Below the pieces are notes generated by a model, which saw nothing but the letters and a program-made list of their open reading frames with translations, did no database searches and was not told the DNA's origin. Below, one piece after another: positions 1 to 11,407 of a stretch of DNA of 64,000 nucleotides. Every line of letters starts with the position of its first letter. The stretch's first letter is position 1. This DNA comes from Escarpia spicata (Eukaryota > Annelida > Polychaeta > Sabellida > Siboglinidae). The DNA lies in the NCBI GenBank assembly GCA_963995525.1, contig OZ023214.1, positions 34,357,698 through 34,421,697 on the forward strand, in the 5' to 3' direction. The position numbers and the translations under genes were made by a program.

Positions 1-332
1 GTGCAGGTTGCAGGATATCACAGTGAGGAGGAGGATGCGTTGTGCTTCTTATGTATTGTATGTCGTCGAGTTGCATTTACACTTATGAGTTGCGACACGT
101 TTTATGGTTGTTTAGACCAGAAATTCTTTAAGTTCTTTAAGATCCGATCACGATTTGTCATGATCATTTAATCCAGCCTGGTTTGGAACATGTTGTTATA
201 GGAAATGTATCCACTTTACTCTAGCGAGGGAGCAAAGTGGATACATTGCAGTGGACTTTAGTATAAAGTACTTTCAAAAATCCTAAAACAAAGCAGCCAG
301 TAATAAGTATTTGTAAGTAAATAAATGTACAT

Positions 333-362
<30 letters not shown>
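1..362. other. Non-coding left edge with a short hairpin and (TA)n
   Basis: No coding region is visible. Positions 204-217 and 234-247 form a perfect 14-bp inverted repeat around a 16-bp loop. The arm sequence matches the 'atgtatccacttt' block that precedes the GA tracts near 27000, 27830 and 28340, so this may be a relic of the same dispersed element. A (TA)n run at 339-362 leads into the left arm of the large inverted duplication. Confidence 0.5.
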
Positions 363-372
<10 letters not shown>

Positions 373-433
373 TATGAATGTGTGTCAAGGAATATGGTCA
401 TATTATCAGACACATTTCTCTACATCCATACAC

Positions 434-492
<59 letters not shown>

Positions 493-1574
493 TGGATGTG
501 ACAAGTCAACAAGAAGTAAATAATTCATAATTTATCCAGAAGGGGTCGGTGGTGACCCTTATTAAAACAAAATTGTCGTTGTCACTGAATCCACCCGATA
601 GTTTGTCTTTTCAACTATATGTCTATTTCGTGGGTGTGTCGGGGGCGTGCATGAGTGTGTGTTTATATGAGTTATTGGGAAGCTTATGTTTTATGTGCAT
701 GTATATATGTACTTGCATGAATGATTATACATTTACACCGGATCTTAGATGATTTATTTATTTACTGAAATATGTAGATATGTTACCATTGTGCGTATAT
801 CGCTGAATGTCTATAAGCAAAACATGAAAATGTTAAACCTCGTAAACTATGAGCTATGCGCCAGGAAATCAAACTGCCAAAATACATTACGACAAACATT
901 TCCTAAACTGGTTTATATTAATTAATCTACAAGAATAACAAGTTAGCAGTAAACATCTTAGTACACTCTCGGCTTGGCAAGTCATCTTACTCTAATTCTA
1001 ATTTGTTGTAAATTAAATTCAGTAATAAAATAACGTAACCCTATTTATATTAAGACATGTTTATTTTATCCGCTGTTTTTGTTATAATGTTGTTTATGTC
1101 AAGGCGGTCAAATGATACTGCAGTATTTATTATAGGTGTATTCAAGACCTTCGTTTTTCATTTCGACCTCCTAGATCTTATTAGAAGGCAACACGTCTTT
1201 TCAAAACTTCAACAAAATTGAATAAACCCGAAATAGGCATATTTACTGCAGTTCATAAATAAATATTTTAATCAGGATATAATTGGTATAACTTAGTATA
1301 ACATGTTAGTTATAGTGATGTAAAAGTCTGGGATTATGTGTTTGCATTATTATATTATATGAAGCAATAACTACACATTTTTTTGGAAAATGTAATGTAA
1401 ATAAAACAAAGGAAACACAATCGTTATTGAAAAAATGGGTCCTATTAAAATAAGCAATAATAAACACAATATTTTTAATCTGGTTAGATTTCGCAAAGGT
1501 TGATAATTTATTTGTTTCGATTATCAAAACAATAAATATAGTATTTTGTGTGCAAGACTATCAGGTGTCAGACA

Positions 1575-2320
1575 GGTTGTTGAAGCAAATGTACAAATGT
1601 GAGACGTCAATATGTGTCTATGTGAAGGAGTGACACGTATACGTGGTACAAAGTCATCTATGGCCGGAAGCCAAGTGGGATTGCATCATAGACTGTTTCG
1701 AGATTTTCACTCAACAGCCAAAAGATCTGCGGGCACGTGCTCAGTTGTACTCATCATACAAGTCTCACAACACCACGAGGTACTTGATTGGCATAACAAG
1801 GCGATATTTCTTTAATTTCAAAGGGTTGTGGTGGGAGGACATATGATGTTCACATCACTGAATGCAGTGGATTTCTGGAAAAGCTGCTTACCCAGGACTT
1901 ATAGTCTTAGCTGACCGTGGTTTTACCGTGGCTGACCACTTGGGCCTTCGCTGTGTCACACTTAAGATTCCTGCTTTTACCAGGGGGAAGAAACAGCTGA
2001 CTGCGGTTGAACTTGAGAAAATTAGAAGCTTGGCCTCTGTATTGATTCATATTGAACGTGTTTTTGGCTTTGCAAGACAGAAGTACACAATGTTGCAAGG
2101 GACTGTGCCAATAACAATGTTGCAGAATGACCCAGTGTCCCACTTGAAAACCTTGGACAAGATTGTGAGAGTATCCTGTGCAATGACCAATGCCTGTGAA
2201 TATGTTTTTGCATTTGAGTAATCAAATGGAACAAGAGATGAATCTGAAGACTATTACATTTCCCGACTCTATCATAGATCTCGAATGTTCACCTGGTGGT
2301 GCTACAGTCTGCTAGGCTAT
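1575..2320 (+). pseudogene. DDE transposase relic, PIF/Harbinger-group (DDE_Tnp_4; ISL2EU-like)
   Basis: Three-frame reading gives a C-terminal half of a DDE_Tnp_4 transposase. It contains a first-Asp region (IIDCFEIFT near 1690), then [14 protein letters not shown], the second-Asp motif LADRGF near 1905, and the catalytic Glu motif IHIERVFG near 2045. The reading frame breaks around 1815-1860, where the GGR-type segment is shifted and an in-frame stop follows WWEDI. No N-terminal half or upstream exon is recognisable. A convergent YqaJ relic follows at 2833-3330. Pairing of this transposase type with a YqaJ nuclease is known for ISL2EU elements, so I infer one decayed ISL2EU-like transposon. 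The mirror copy is at 18894-19603. Confidence 0.8.
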
Positions 2321-2832
2321 TAAAATATTGATTGTAATGTTAATGTTCACTGGGATATTTTCCTGGTGCTATATAATTACGAGGGATTTGACTAAAGGTA
2401 TTTATCCTGTGACAAAAATAAAGGATGGAAATGAAAATTTGGGTGCTGAGAACTGAACCTTGTTATCAGTGTGGTTATATTAATTTTGATCAAATAAATT
2501 TGAATTTACAATAATCCAAATTAAAATATATATAAGTCCAAGAACGAGGTATTGCTTATTGTTCACAAGAGAAGGAATGTCCCACATAGCTGTGCCATGA
2601 CTGTGCCAATAATATAATTAAAATCTTACAGTAACTCCAGCAATATCTACACAATAGTCAGTGGAACCAGGTGCGTAAACAGAACGTTCAATTAAGTCTG
2701 GCCTGATATATGTTATACATACATGTGGGACATCATAAAATACATGTAACAGGTTAAAGCAGATACAGATTCACCAGTCACACGTAAACAGACTGCAGTG
2801 TCACTGTCACCCATGCACATATATGTGTAGTT

Positions 2833-3330
2833 GCCTAGTTACTCTTCTTTTTCAACTTCCTGCAGTCCGGACACAACCAATTTCTCTTGTCCCAGATACT
2901 TGAGATGAAAGAACCTGACAGTACAGGAGTCTGCCGTGCACTGTACCATGGCCTGGTCATTCTCTGGTTGCCTGCAATATCAGTACAGGGACTCTGTGGA
3001 TGCGCTTGCAACTGGCTGAAGTCCAGCACCCCGTGTATACCACTTGTCCAGCAGTTCTGACAGGATGCCCAACACGTAGACCTGGTTGACATTGGTTAAC
3101 GCGGCATGGACCCGCTTACAAAATGGACATTTTATATACACAATGCCAAGACCACCGCAGTACGTACACTGGACAAGGCCGTCGAGTGTAGCTTCAATGT
3201 GAGTGAAGTCTGGGTTAATGTAGATACCACTCTCGTCTGGTTTACTGCAGCTTGCGCCTTGAATACCTCTAGTCCAACTGCCTCGTGCTCACAGCCATAT
3301 CTGTAAACAATCAAAACAAACAATCACGCC
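2833..3330 (-). pseudogene. YqaJ-type exonuclease relic
   Basis: On the minus strand the region encodes broken pieces of a YqaJ-like viral-recombinase-fold nuclease. The better-preserved mirror copy at 17875-18370 makes this clear. Here the conserved start (alternating Ala/Glu, VFKAQAAV) and the segment before the ATPDGLV motif are recognisable, but several frameshifts and stops interrupt them. It faces the transposase relic tail to tail. The C-terminal Lys-rich end lies near 2835. It is non-functional as it stands. Confidence 0.7.
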
Positions 3331-3339
3331 AGGTCATCT

Positions 3340-4650
3340 GCTGGATATGCATGCGTACATGTACTTGGACGGGAGATTACTGCAGCAGTTCCCTCCGTGC
3401 CATCCATGCTCGATTTTAACGTCCTAGATGTCGTCGTACCGCGAAATCACGTGAAAAAGTCACGTGGGTGTAAATACTCAATAAGCCGGAACGTCTATTT
3501 GGCATTAGTGAGAAATTTGTGCCTGCGTTGTGGAACAGAGACGCTTAATTGTCGGCAGGAGTTCGTAAATCAATTGCAGTGCTTAAATGTGGAGCCATAA
3601 AATGTGGGACCTAAGAAGCTGACTCACTTCCGGAAAGTGAGCGACACCCTAGCGACTGTTGCCTCACTCCCGGTGACACGAGCACCCCCGTCGTCTCGTC
3701 CCTATTTATCGCCCACCCTAGTGAGTGGGACAAGAAGAAGAAGAACAAGAACAAGAACGTTTTATTTAGACCCCAATTACAATATATGTATAGTATCAAT
3801 TTAACGTAATATGAATAGGCATATATATTCATATTTACAAATGCAGTGTAATTTCAAATTAGGTTGGATATGTGACTACTATTAAGACAATGACAGTCGC
3901 TCTCATAGGAGCCACAATAATAATTTGTTTCAACTGAATTTTACCGAAGGAAGTGCAAATGTGCAGGAAAAGAAAAGAAACCGAGATTACTTGATTGCAT
4001 ATATGCATGTATTGGAGTATTAATGATATGTTAAAATAAACAAATAATAGTTGTCAATAGTACACATCAATATACTTGTAAAAAACACACATATGTATAG
4101 GCACAAATACAATACCCATATGCTGATATATAAATAATACATATTCATACACACCACATACAATAATACAGTTGATAGCATGTATAGCAGTTTAACATTG
4201 TACACGTATCTACGTATTTTTCTAATAAATAGTTTTTGCATAATTACCAAAACCTCTGAAGCTATGTGTTCCAATCTTCTATGTGACTAACTTTGAGGTA
4301 TTGTTAATGACAGGAGGCAAACTGTATCTAAGACATCTTTTGGCAAATTCATGTTTTGTTCTGAATGGGTGTAACTCTGATTTTTCCTTGTGTTGTAATT
4401 GTGTACGTAAGCATTTGTATTTAGTTTCCAATTTAATAGGTAGGCAGGGAGGTCATGGTGTACATGTTTATAATAAAACTTAAGTTCATGTAATTCTAAC
4501 ATGTCATAACTTTTTTAGATATTCAATTTTTTTTTATTTACGTATAGATAAAATTCTATACGTGGTGGTGATCTCCTTTTAGTGGGTGCGTGCGAGAGTG
4601 TGGGTGTAAGGTAAGACGGACTGGTGGACGGCCCTCTTAGTGGGGGGTGG
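3340..4650 (+). other. Non-coding stretch within left arm
   Basis: AT-rich sequence with no convincing gene. An (AAGAAG)n-like purine run lies near 3730-3760. The end of this stretch (about 4560-4660) is mirrored near 17820-17870 in the right arm, just before the satellite. The middle, about 3600-4500, has no obvious counterpart in the right arm, where the satellite and YqaJ relic are almost adjacent. This part was either gained here or lost there. Confidence 0.4.
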
Positions 4651-4659
4651 GTAGGACGG

Positions 4660-6420
4660 GGCGTTTAGATGTTTGTCTCTTGAACGTGTCGATTTTGCTT
4701 CTTTCGGTGCTCTTTCGTTTTGTATGTCTGTTGTTTCTTGTTTCATATCTGTTGAACATTATATTTTTCTAGATGTTTTCTTTTCAATGTGCTGATTTTG
4801 GACCACGTGTGCTACATTTTATAGTCTTACCATCATTCATGTCATAGTTTGATCTACTAGTGACTTTACGTGCCAGCTTGGGGGTGACACGTTCGTATAA
4901 GTCACATCTTTGTCCATTGAACGTATAGACTTTGTTAGATTGTGGGTGTTTAGTCTTGTATGTCTGCTGAAAATATAATCTTTTTTGTAGATGTCTGTCT
5001 CTTGAATGTGTTGACTTTGCTTCTGTGAGTGGTATTTCGTCATGCATGTATCCTATTTCGTGTTTAATATCTGTTGAACATTATATTTGTCTAGATGTTT
5101 ATCTTTTGAACGTTCGGACTTTGCACACCTTGTGCATCAATGTTATTGTCTTACCCATCATTCATGTCGAACTTTGACCTATTGACCTACCAAGAAGCAC
5201 CACCTAGTGACTTAAAATATCAGTTTGTGAATGACTAGTACATATAAGTAACGTTTTGTCCATTCAACGTATTTACTTTGCTGGTTTATGCATGTTTAGC
5301 CTTGTACGTCTTTGAAAATATGATCTTTTTCCAGATGTTTGTCTCTTGAACGTGTCGATTTTGCTTCTTTGAGTGGTATTTCGTCTTGTATGTTTCTTGT
5401 ATCGTGTTTCATATATGTTGAACATTATATATTTCTAGATGTTTTTCTTTTAAACGTACTGAATTTGCACCCCGTTTGCATATATTTTGTAGTCTTACCC
5501 ATCATTCATATCATAGTTTGTCCTTTAATAAGATTTAACAAGATTGCCACCCAGAGAATTAACTCTAGGTGGCAGGTGGACAAGGAAGCCCTTTGGCTTA
5601 TCGAGAGTCCGACCCTTTTATCTATGTGTATCCCGCCCTCCTGAGGTATGTGTCGATTTTATTTTTAAACATATTCACGCTACTAGCACCCACACAATCA
5701 GCAGATAATATGTTCCATTCATTTACAGTCCTTTGTGAAAACTATTGACCTACCAAGGAACGCTACCTAGTGATTTTACATGACACTTCGGATAAGTAAC
5801 ATATTTGTCCATTGAACGTATTTACTTTGCTGGTTTGTGGGTGTTTAGCCTTGTGTTTGTGTTGAAAATATGATCTTTTTTCTAGATGTTTGTCATTTGA
5901 ACGTGTAGAGTTTGCTTCTTTGAGTGGGATTTCGTCTTGTATGTCTGTTGTTTTGTGCTTGATATGTTTTGAACGTCAGATTGTTCTAGATGTTTGTTTT
6001 TCGAACGTGCTGATTTTTGACCCTCTTTGCCTAAATTGTATAGTCTTATCCATCATTCACGTCATAGTTTGTCCTATTGAACTACCAAAAAGCGTCACCT
6101 AGTGACCTTACGTGTCTGCTTGGAGATGACGTGTTTGTATAAGTAACATGTTTGTTCATTGAACGTATTGACTTTGCTAATTTCTGGGTGTTTAACATTG
6201 TATGTCTGTTTAAAATATCATTTTTATTCTAGATTTTGGTGTCCGGAACTTGTCGATATTGCTACGTTGAGTGGTATTTCGTTATGTGTGTCTCTTGTTT
6301 CGTGCTTAATATCTGTTGAACGTTAGCATTTTCTAGACGTTTGTCTTTTGAACGTGATGACTTTGCACCCCGTGTGCATAAGTTTTATAGTCTTACCCAT
6401 TATTCATGCCACAGTTTTTG
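4660..6420 (+). repeat. ~340-bp tandem satellite, about 5 monomers
   Basis: A block beginning 'gatgtttgtctcttgaacg' recurs near 4669, 4989, 5334, 5886 and 6235. Spacings are about 320, 345, 552 and 348 bp; the long one contains the 5526-5745 LINE insertion. Each monomer also carries 'atcattcatgtcatagtttg', 'ccattgaacgtat' and 'gttgaacattata' blocks. The reverse-complement array occupies 15840-17860 in the right arm with about six monomers. Confidence 0.85.
5526..5745 (-). mobile_element. CR1-like LINE 3'-end insertion in the satellite
   Basis: The sequence is the reverse complement of the LINE 3' end at about 9900-10090. It has the same 'gccacccagagaattaactctaggtggc' hairpin near the 3' end and the coding remnant for the SVNMFKNKID tail. 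It splits one satellite monomer and is absent at the corresponding place in the right arm. Confidence 0.8.
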
Positions 6421-6424
6421 ATTA

Positions 6425-6690
6425 CATACGTCTATCATAGGTACACCACCCAGAGGACAGGTGGTAACTTTTCCGTTCTGAATTCCACACGCATTCGTTA
6501 TTTCATCATTCACGCTCACGCATACACATTTAGCACCCATAAGTCTATCATAGCCGCACCTAGTGGACAGGATGTAACCTCTTCCGTTTGAATTCACCAC
6601 ACAATTACCTTCCCTTAGTCCATCATATCTCCTTCACGCACGCCCAACGTCTTACGTTCGAGGATGCGAGCTTACTGACCACACCCACAC
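6425..6690 (+). repeat. ~110-bp direct repeat upstream of LINE
   Basis: Two similar segments begin 'ctatcatag' near 6431 and 6546. Both run through a 'ggacaggtggtaac/ggacaggatgtaac' block to 'gaattc...cacac'. The mirror copy lies at 15600-15790. No coding function is seen. Confidence 0.55.
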
Positions 6691-6739
6691 CTAACATTCA
6701 TGGGTTCGTTCGTTCCAGCGTTCGCGCATGCATGCATGT

Positions 6740-8385
6740 TCACTCACGCATTGGTATATACTGCTAAAACATGTATCGATACACTAATTGGACCTATAAC
6801 AAATATTTTAAATGCATCACTTTGCTCTGGCTGTTTTCCTGATGATTCCAAATACGCCCATGTCATACCACTTCTTAATTAATCATCTTTGCCGAAACAA
6901 TACCTAAACAGTTATATACATATTTCTAACTCAGCTTCATTTCTAAAATACTAGAAAAGGTTGTAGCAAGTCGTCTAAGGTCTCAAATTCGCACAAATGT
7001 CTTAACTAATGTGTCACAATCAACATATAGACAGTTTCATTCAACAGAGACTGCCCTATTAAAGGTTCATAATGACATTAAGTTGAACATTAATAATGGT
7101 AAAATTACTGCACTTACCTTACTAGATCTCTCTGCCGCTTTCGAAACGATTGATCACAACATTCTCATTGAACGCTTATTAAAGTGGTACGCCATATCTC
7201 GCACAGTTCTAAGCTGGTTTTCTTCATATCTAACTGATAGATACCAACACTATAAAGATTGGGAATTGCTTTTCAGCTGCACTGCCGGCTTTATTTGGTG
7301 TTCCCCAGGGCCTTTGTTTTTTACTCTTTACACCACGCCACTAAGCTCTATTATACAAAGACATAACTTGGATCATCATCTTTATGCTGATGATACTCAG
7401 ATCTACATTTCGTTGGCTACCCCGGATACAAATCGCTCCCTTAACAAACTTAGTGATTGGCTTCAAGATATCTTCCACTGGATGACTGGCAGCAAGTTGA
7501 AATTAAATGCAAATAAGACTGAATTGATCACCATTGGTACTCCAATGCAGCGTAGTAAACTTAATGGGTTTTTTCTCTACGCGTATTTTGAATCAGCATA
7601 TCACGCCAGCAACCTCGGTGCGGGATTTAGGTGTGATCTTTGTGAGTAACTTCAATTTCCGACAACACATATCTCAAACATGTCGCTGCTGTTTTTTATC
7701 ATATTCGTGATCTTCGCCGGTATATGTCATTTTCTGTTGCTAAAACTATTGCAACAACGCTTGTTAGCAGCAGACTTGATTACTGCAATTCCCTCCTTTA
7801 TAATATCGCTAACAAGGATATCACAAAACGTCAGCGTGTCCAACATTGTCTAGCAAGAGTAGTTACAAGATCTCTTCGTTTTTCTCGTTCTGTACCATTT
7901 TTGAAATCTTTGCATTTGCTTCCTGTACGATATCGAATAATATTTAAGATCTGTGCCATTACATACCAGGCACTGTGCACTAAACAACCATCATATTTGA
8001 ATTATTTGTTTACTCCTGTAAAAAAAACTATCCAGCTTCGATCATCTAGTTCTGACCTACTTTTTGTTCCTAGAGTCAACACTAACATTGGAACTAGGGC
8101 TTTTTTTGTTGCTGCACCAACTCTTTGGAATATGCTCCCTCTTAGTGTTAGATCAGTTGAAAATATTACAAAATTCCGTCATCACTTAAAAATCTATCTT
8201 TACAACCTTGCTTATCCACCGTAGTTCCCTAGCGCCTTGACCCATCTGTTCACAACTGGAATTCAACTGATGGATTTTTAGAATGACCAATCCTTTTGTT
8301 TTGATGCGCCTCTGAGCTTGGTTTTCTAGGATTTAGGCGCAATAAAAGTAATCTTGTTATTAGTATTACTATTATTATAAACGCG
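6740..8385 (+). mobile_element. 5'-truncated CR1/L2-type LINE (reverse transcriptase)
   Basis: The region encodes most of a non-LTR reverse transcriptase in broken frames. Readable parts are the YRPISNLSF-like start near 6905, the motif HSTETALLKVHNDI, the catalytic LDLSAAFETIDH near 7120, GVPQG-like sequence near 7300, the active-site YADDTQIY near 7385, and the 3' domain RLDYCNSLLYNIA ... FLKSLHLLPVRYRI (7724-8224). The frame is broken near 6885-7010 and 7250-7310 and after 7649. The 3' end is the AT-rich 'aataaaagtaatcttgttattagt' tail near 8340-8385. No endonuclease domain is present, so the copy is 5'-truncated. The mirror copy is 13805-15460. Confidence 0.85.
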
Positions 8386-8428
8386 TGCAAAGCACCGGGT
8401 TCCTTCATTTGTAGACGTGACTTCTATC

Positions 8429-8725
8429 ATGAAGCGACGCCCGTGCCGTCACTGCGATGCCATTTTGGACACCGCACATCTGCAACGTCATCAACAGGAA
8501 AGACACCCATTCATCGATGATCACTCCATCACCAACTCAAAACCGTCAGTGACGACATCAAGCGACCATAATTCTCCACCACCATCAATTGATCATCACA
8601 CATATTCGAAAGTACCACTGCAAGAGACGCCATCTTGCGAATCCACAAAGAAAAAGTACTGGTGTGACAGACGCCGTACAGCCTTACGGAGACGTAACAA
8701 TCTATTGCAACACGTAACGACATAG
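8429..8725 (+). CDS. Small ORF with one C2H2 zinc-finger-like motif
   Basis: An ATG at 8429 opens a 98-residue frame (stop near 8725). It starts with a basic segment and a C-x2-C-x11-H-x4-H motif (CRHC ... HLQRH ... ERH), followed by a Ser/Thr/Pro/His-rich stretch and a Lys/Arg-rich tail. It lies directly after a LINE 3' end. The mirror copy (13515-13754, minus) keeps the zinc finger and linker, but a small indel ends its frame earlier. I do not recognise the protein. It could be the 5' part of an unknown mobile element or a chance-preserved fragment. No promoter or splice evidence is visible. Confidence 0.4.
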   Translation: MKRRPCRHCDAILDTAHLQRHQQERHPFIDDHSITNSKPSVTTSSDHNSPPPSIDHHTYSKVPLQETPSCESTKKKYWCDRRRTALRRRNNLLQHVTT

Positions 8726-8889
8726 GCGCATCTCGCGAATCCACAAAGAAGAAAAATAACTGGTGTAAGGTCAACATACATGGCGAAACGGACAAATAGA
8801 GCCACAAGGAAGCCGAGAACACCATCCGAGTGGGACTCTATCAGTATCGACTGTATGCGGAACTTATTGATGACAAAGTTCACGACCAA

Positions 8890-9345
8890 TGACAAAGTTT
8901 ACCACCAACTTCTAGTTGCACTTCCCAATAACACACGGGGTAAAACGGCGGACACTTCAGAATGTTGCCGGTCGTCCTATGACTCGTCAAATATGTAACG
9001 ATAGTGCTTTATCACTACTGCGCCAGCTACACTGGCTGCCTAATCAACATCGCCTTATAAAAACTATGTAAGATGAAGATGAACTTACATGAAAGGCAAC
9101 GAACGTGACCTCTCGCCAACAAACATGTGGGAACGTGTGTCCATCTAGAAACCGGACAGATGTATTCGTCGACCAGTATGCCACGAAATAACGTTGGTAA
9201 CTGCGCATTCATTCATTGCTGCTGCAGTATGGAATGTTTCGCCAACTAAAGTCACATCAAAGATATATAATAAAGAAGATGTCAATGGAGCTTTAAATAC
9301 TAACCTTCTATTGAAAATGAATTACTGACTATTAATTAATTAATA
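8890..9345 (+). mobile_element. LINE 3' end (second family)
   Basis: Near 9003-9065 the sequence encodes a DSALSLLRQLHWLPNQHRL-like segment, the conserved LHWLPv region found after the RT domain of CR1/L2-like LINEs. A 3' UTR follows, ending in 'attaattaattaat'. Homologous 3' ends occur at 11408-11830 (minus) and 53285-53715 (minus), and a diverged one near 34505-34730. It marks the inner end of the left arm. Confidence 0.7.
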
Positions 9346-9354
9346 TAATATACA

Positions 9355-10090
9355 ATGGGGGGTATTGTACTAAGTACTACTGTAAAAGAAAAGGACTTAG
9401 GGTTAACCATTAGTGCTGATATGAAGGTTTCAGAGCAGTGCGGAATTGCAGCTTCAAAGGGAAATCAAATCATTGGATTAATTAGGCGAAACATAACGTA
9501 TAAGGAAAAAGAGCTAATAATACCGCTGTACAAAACAATAGTTAGGCCTCATTTAGAATATTGTATTCAAGCCTGGATGCCATATCGCAGGAAGGACATA
9601 GATATTCTAGAAAGAGTGCAGAGGAGAGCAACTAAAATGATACAAAAACTGAGGGATCTTAGTTACGAAATACGCCTAAAAATGCGGTTTAACAACACTA
9701 GAGACCAGGAGATTGAGAGGAGATCAGATAGAAGTGTTTAAAATATTGAAGGGTTATGAAAATATTGATAGAAATATTTTTTTCTCAGTTAAGAAAGATA
9801 GAAGGACTAGAGGACATGAACTTACATTAGCAAAGGAGCAGAGTAGATTGGATATAAGAAAGTTTTCATTTTCACAAAGGAGTGTAAGTGGATGGAACAG
9901 ATTACCTGCTGATTGTGTGGGTGCTAGTAGCGTGAATATGTTTAAAAATAAAATCGACACATACCTCAGACAGGCGTGATACACATAGATAAAAGGGTCG
10001 GATTCTCGATAAGCAAAAGGGCTTCCTTGTCCACCTGCCACCTAGAGTTAATTCTCTGGGTGGCAATCTTGTTAAATCTTGTTAAAATTA
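9355..10090 (+). mobile_element. CR1-like LINE 3' portion
   Basis: Two overlapping frames (9355-9741 and 9713-9979) encode the C-terminal thumb region of a LINE reverse transcriptase. Landmarks are KDLGLTISADMKVSEQCG, IVRPHLEYCIQAWMPYR, LERVQRRATKMI, then after a frameshift IEVFKILKGYENID, SFSQRSVSGWNRLP and a terminal MFKNKIDTYLR. The 3' UTR contains a hairpin formed by 'gccacctagagttaattctctgggtggc' near 10037-10064. The same family recurs at 5526-5745, 21190-21720 and probably 63063-64000. Confidence 0.85.
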
Positions 10091-10139
10091 TTATTATTAT
10101 AAAAGACGTTGCATTTCAGCAGATACCACTTGTTATTAC

Positions 10140-11339
10140 CTTCGTTAAAATGTATCAATATATACTATGTCAAACATGAAACAAGTTTCTACTCTTGAGA
10201 TCGGTGTGTGAGATCAAGATTGAGTGGCCAATTTGCTAAGAAAACGAATTTACATCACTTAAATAGATAATGTCTTATGTAAAGCGCAATCCAGTCCCGA
10301 GGACTGCACTTAGCACTTCATGCTTGTTCATACAAAATTCATACTGTTCAAGCTTTGCCTAATACGGTTAAACTAACTCACACGCACGCACGCATACACG
10401 CACACACAAACACACGCACACACGCACACACAAACACACGAACACACAAACACACGCATACACAAACACATAGACACAAACGCATGCAAACAAGCAAACA
10501 AGCATCAACATACAAATATAAATGTGCGTGTGTGCGCGTGCGTGCGTGCGTGTGTATGCATGCGTTGATGTGTGTTTGTTAGTGTGCGTTATTGCCGCTG
10601 TGCATATTTTCTTGCATGCGTGCATGTGTGCGTTGGTGCGCGTGGTAGTGCGTGTGACCAATACATTAAACGGTATTACTTATTCAATGTGATAGACACA
10701 GTTCCTTCAGTTCTTTCATATACTATTTTAGAGACGACTAGTCAGCCAAGGAACGTTTGCCGAATAGAAGAAAAACAAAGTCGATATCGTTACCTTTAGA
10801 GTTGTATTTAATAAAAAAATTATGCCTGCACGACAATTTTAAAGGTGATTACGGACATCAGACTGTTACTGACAAGGCTTCTTCAATATATCAGCAAATA
10901 AAATAATCACCGTACAAGGGTTAACAACCCATTCAGTATGTCTGCGAGTTACATCCTAACAACTTTTTAGTATCGTGCGACGGCTTCATTGGCCTTCTTG
11001 ATATTCTGCACTAAAACATGTAACCAGCAAAAGGCTGTTACATATACTAAAAACCCATCATACGGATGGTGTGATCTACTGGATAAAACATTGGCTGCAG
11101 AGAGTAGTTGCAATTTTTTACTAGTCAGCCAATGCACGTTTGCCGAATAGAAGAAAAACAAAGTCGATATCGTTACCTTTAGAGTTGTATTTAGTAAGAA
11201 AATTACGCCTGCACGACAATTTTAAATCAGACTGTTACTGACAAGGCTCCTTCAATATATCAGCAAATAAAATAATCACCGTACAAGGGTTAACAACCCA
11301 ATCAGTATGTCTGCCAGTTACATCCTAGCCACTTGTCAC
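10140..11339 (-). repeat. Inverted copy of the 3' flank of the intact cysteine-rich gene
   Basis: This stretch is the reverse complement of 46621-47540. It has the same block order: UTR with 'ggtaacgatatcgactttgtttttc', 'attgaataagtactaccg'-type sequence, compound CA/TG microsatellite (10375-10640 here, 47107-47296 there), 'gcaatcctcgggactggattgcgctt', and 'caagagtagacacttgtttcatgtttgac'. The proximal part is present twice in tandem (about 10743-10970 and 11119-11339). It belongs to the pseudogene tail at 11340-11402. Confidence 0.8.
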
Positions 11340-11402
11340 TTAATCGAACAATGATATTTTTACCCACTTTTCAAAATCTAGAATGTCAAACTCTTTAAGG
11401 CA
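11340..11402 (-). pseudogene. Terminal exon fragment of the cysteine-rich peptide family
   Basis: On the minus strand 11402-11340 encodes the last 20 residues of the family and a stop: the final Cys followed by LKEF, then DILDFEKW and a short tail. It aligns with the C-terminus of the intact protein at 46166-46620 (LTEFDTLDFETW). Everything upstream is missing because a LINE 3' end (11408 onwards) abuts the fragment. The copy is therefore dead. Confidence 0.8.
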
Positions 11403-11407
11403 GTTCT

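Larger units (their letters stand above)
363..9345 (+). repeat. Left arm of large imperfect inverted duplication (~9 kb)
   Basis: The sequence from about 363 to 9345 reappears as its reverse complement at 11403-20750 with the same internal order: (GCGT)n, transposase relic, YqaJ relic, ~340-bp satellite, truncated LINE, zinc-finger ORF, LINE 3' end. By eye identity is about 90% at the outer end (549-820 against 20330-20580) and near-perfect at the inner end (9200-9345 against 11408-11540). The inner boundary is a LINE 3' terminus ending in TAAT repeats. A CR1 fragment at 5526-5745 is present only in this arm, so it inserted after the duplication. Confidence 0.85.

Noticed and set aside
4020..4274. 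Minus-strand Tyr/Leu/Cys-rich 84-codon frame
   Set aside because: AT-rich low-complexity translation, no conserved motif, no counterpart in the right arm.
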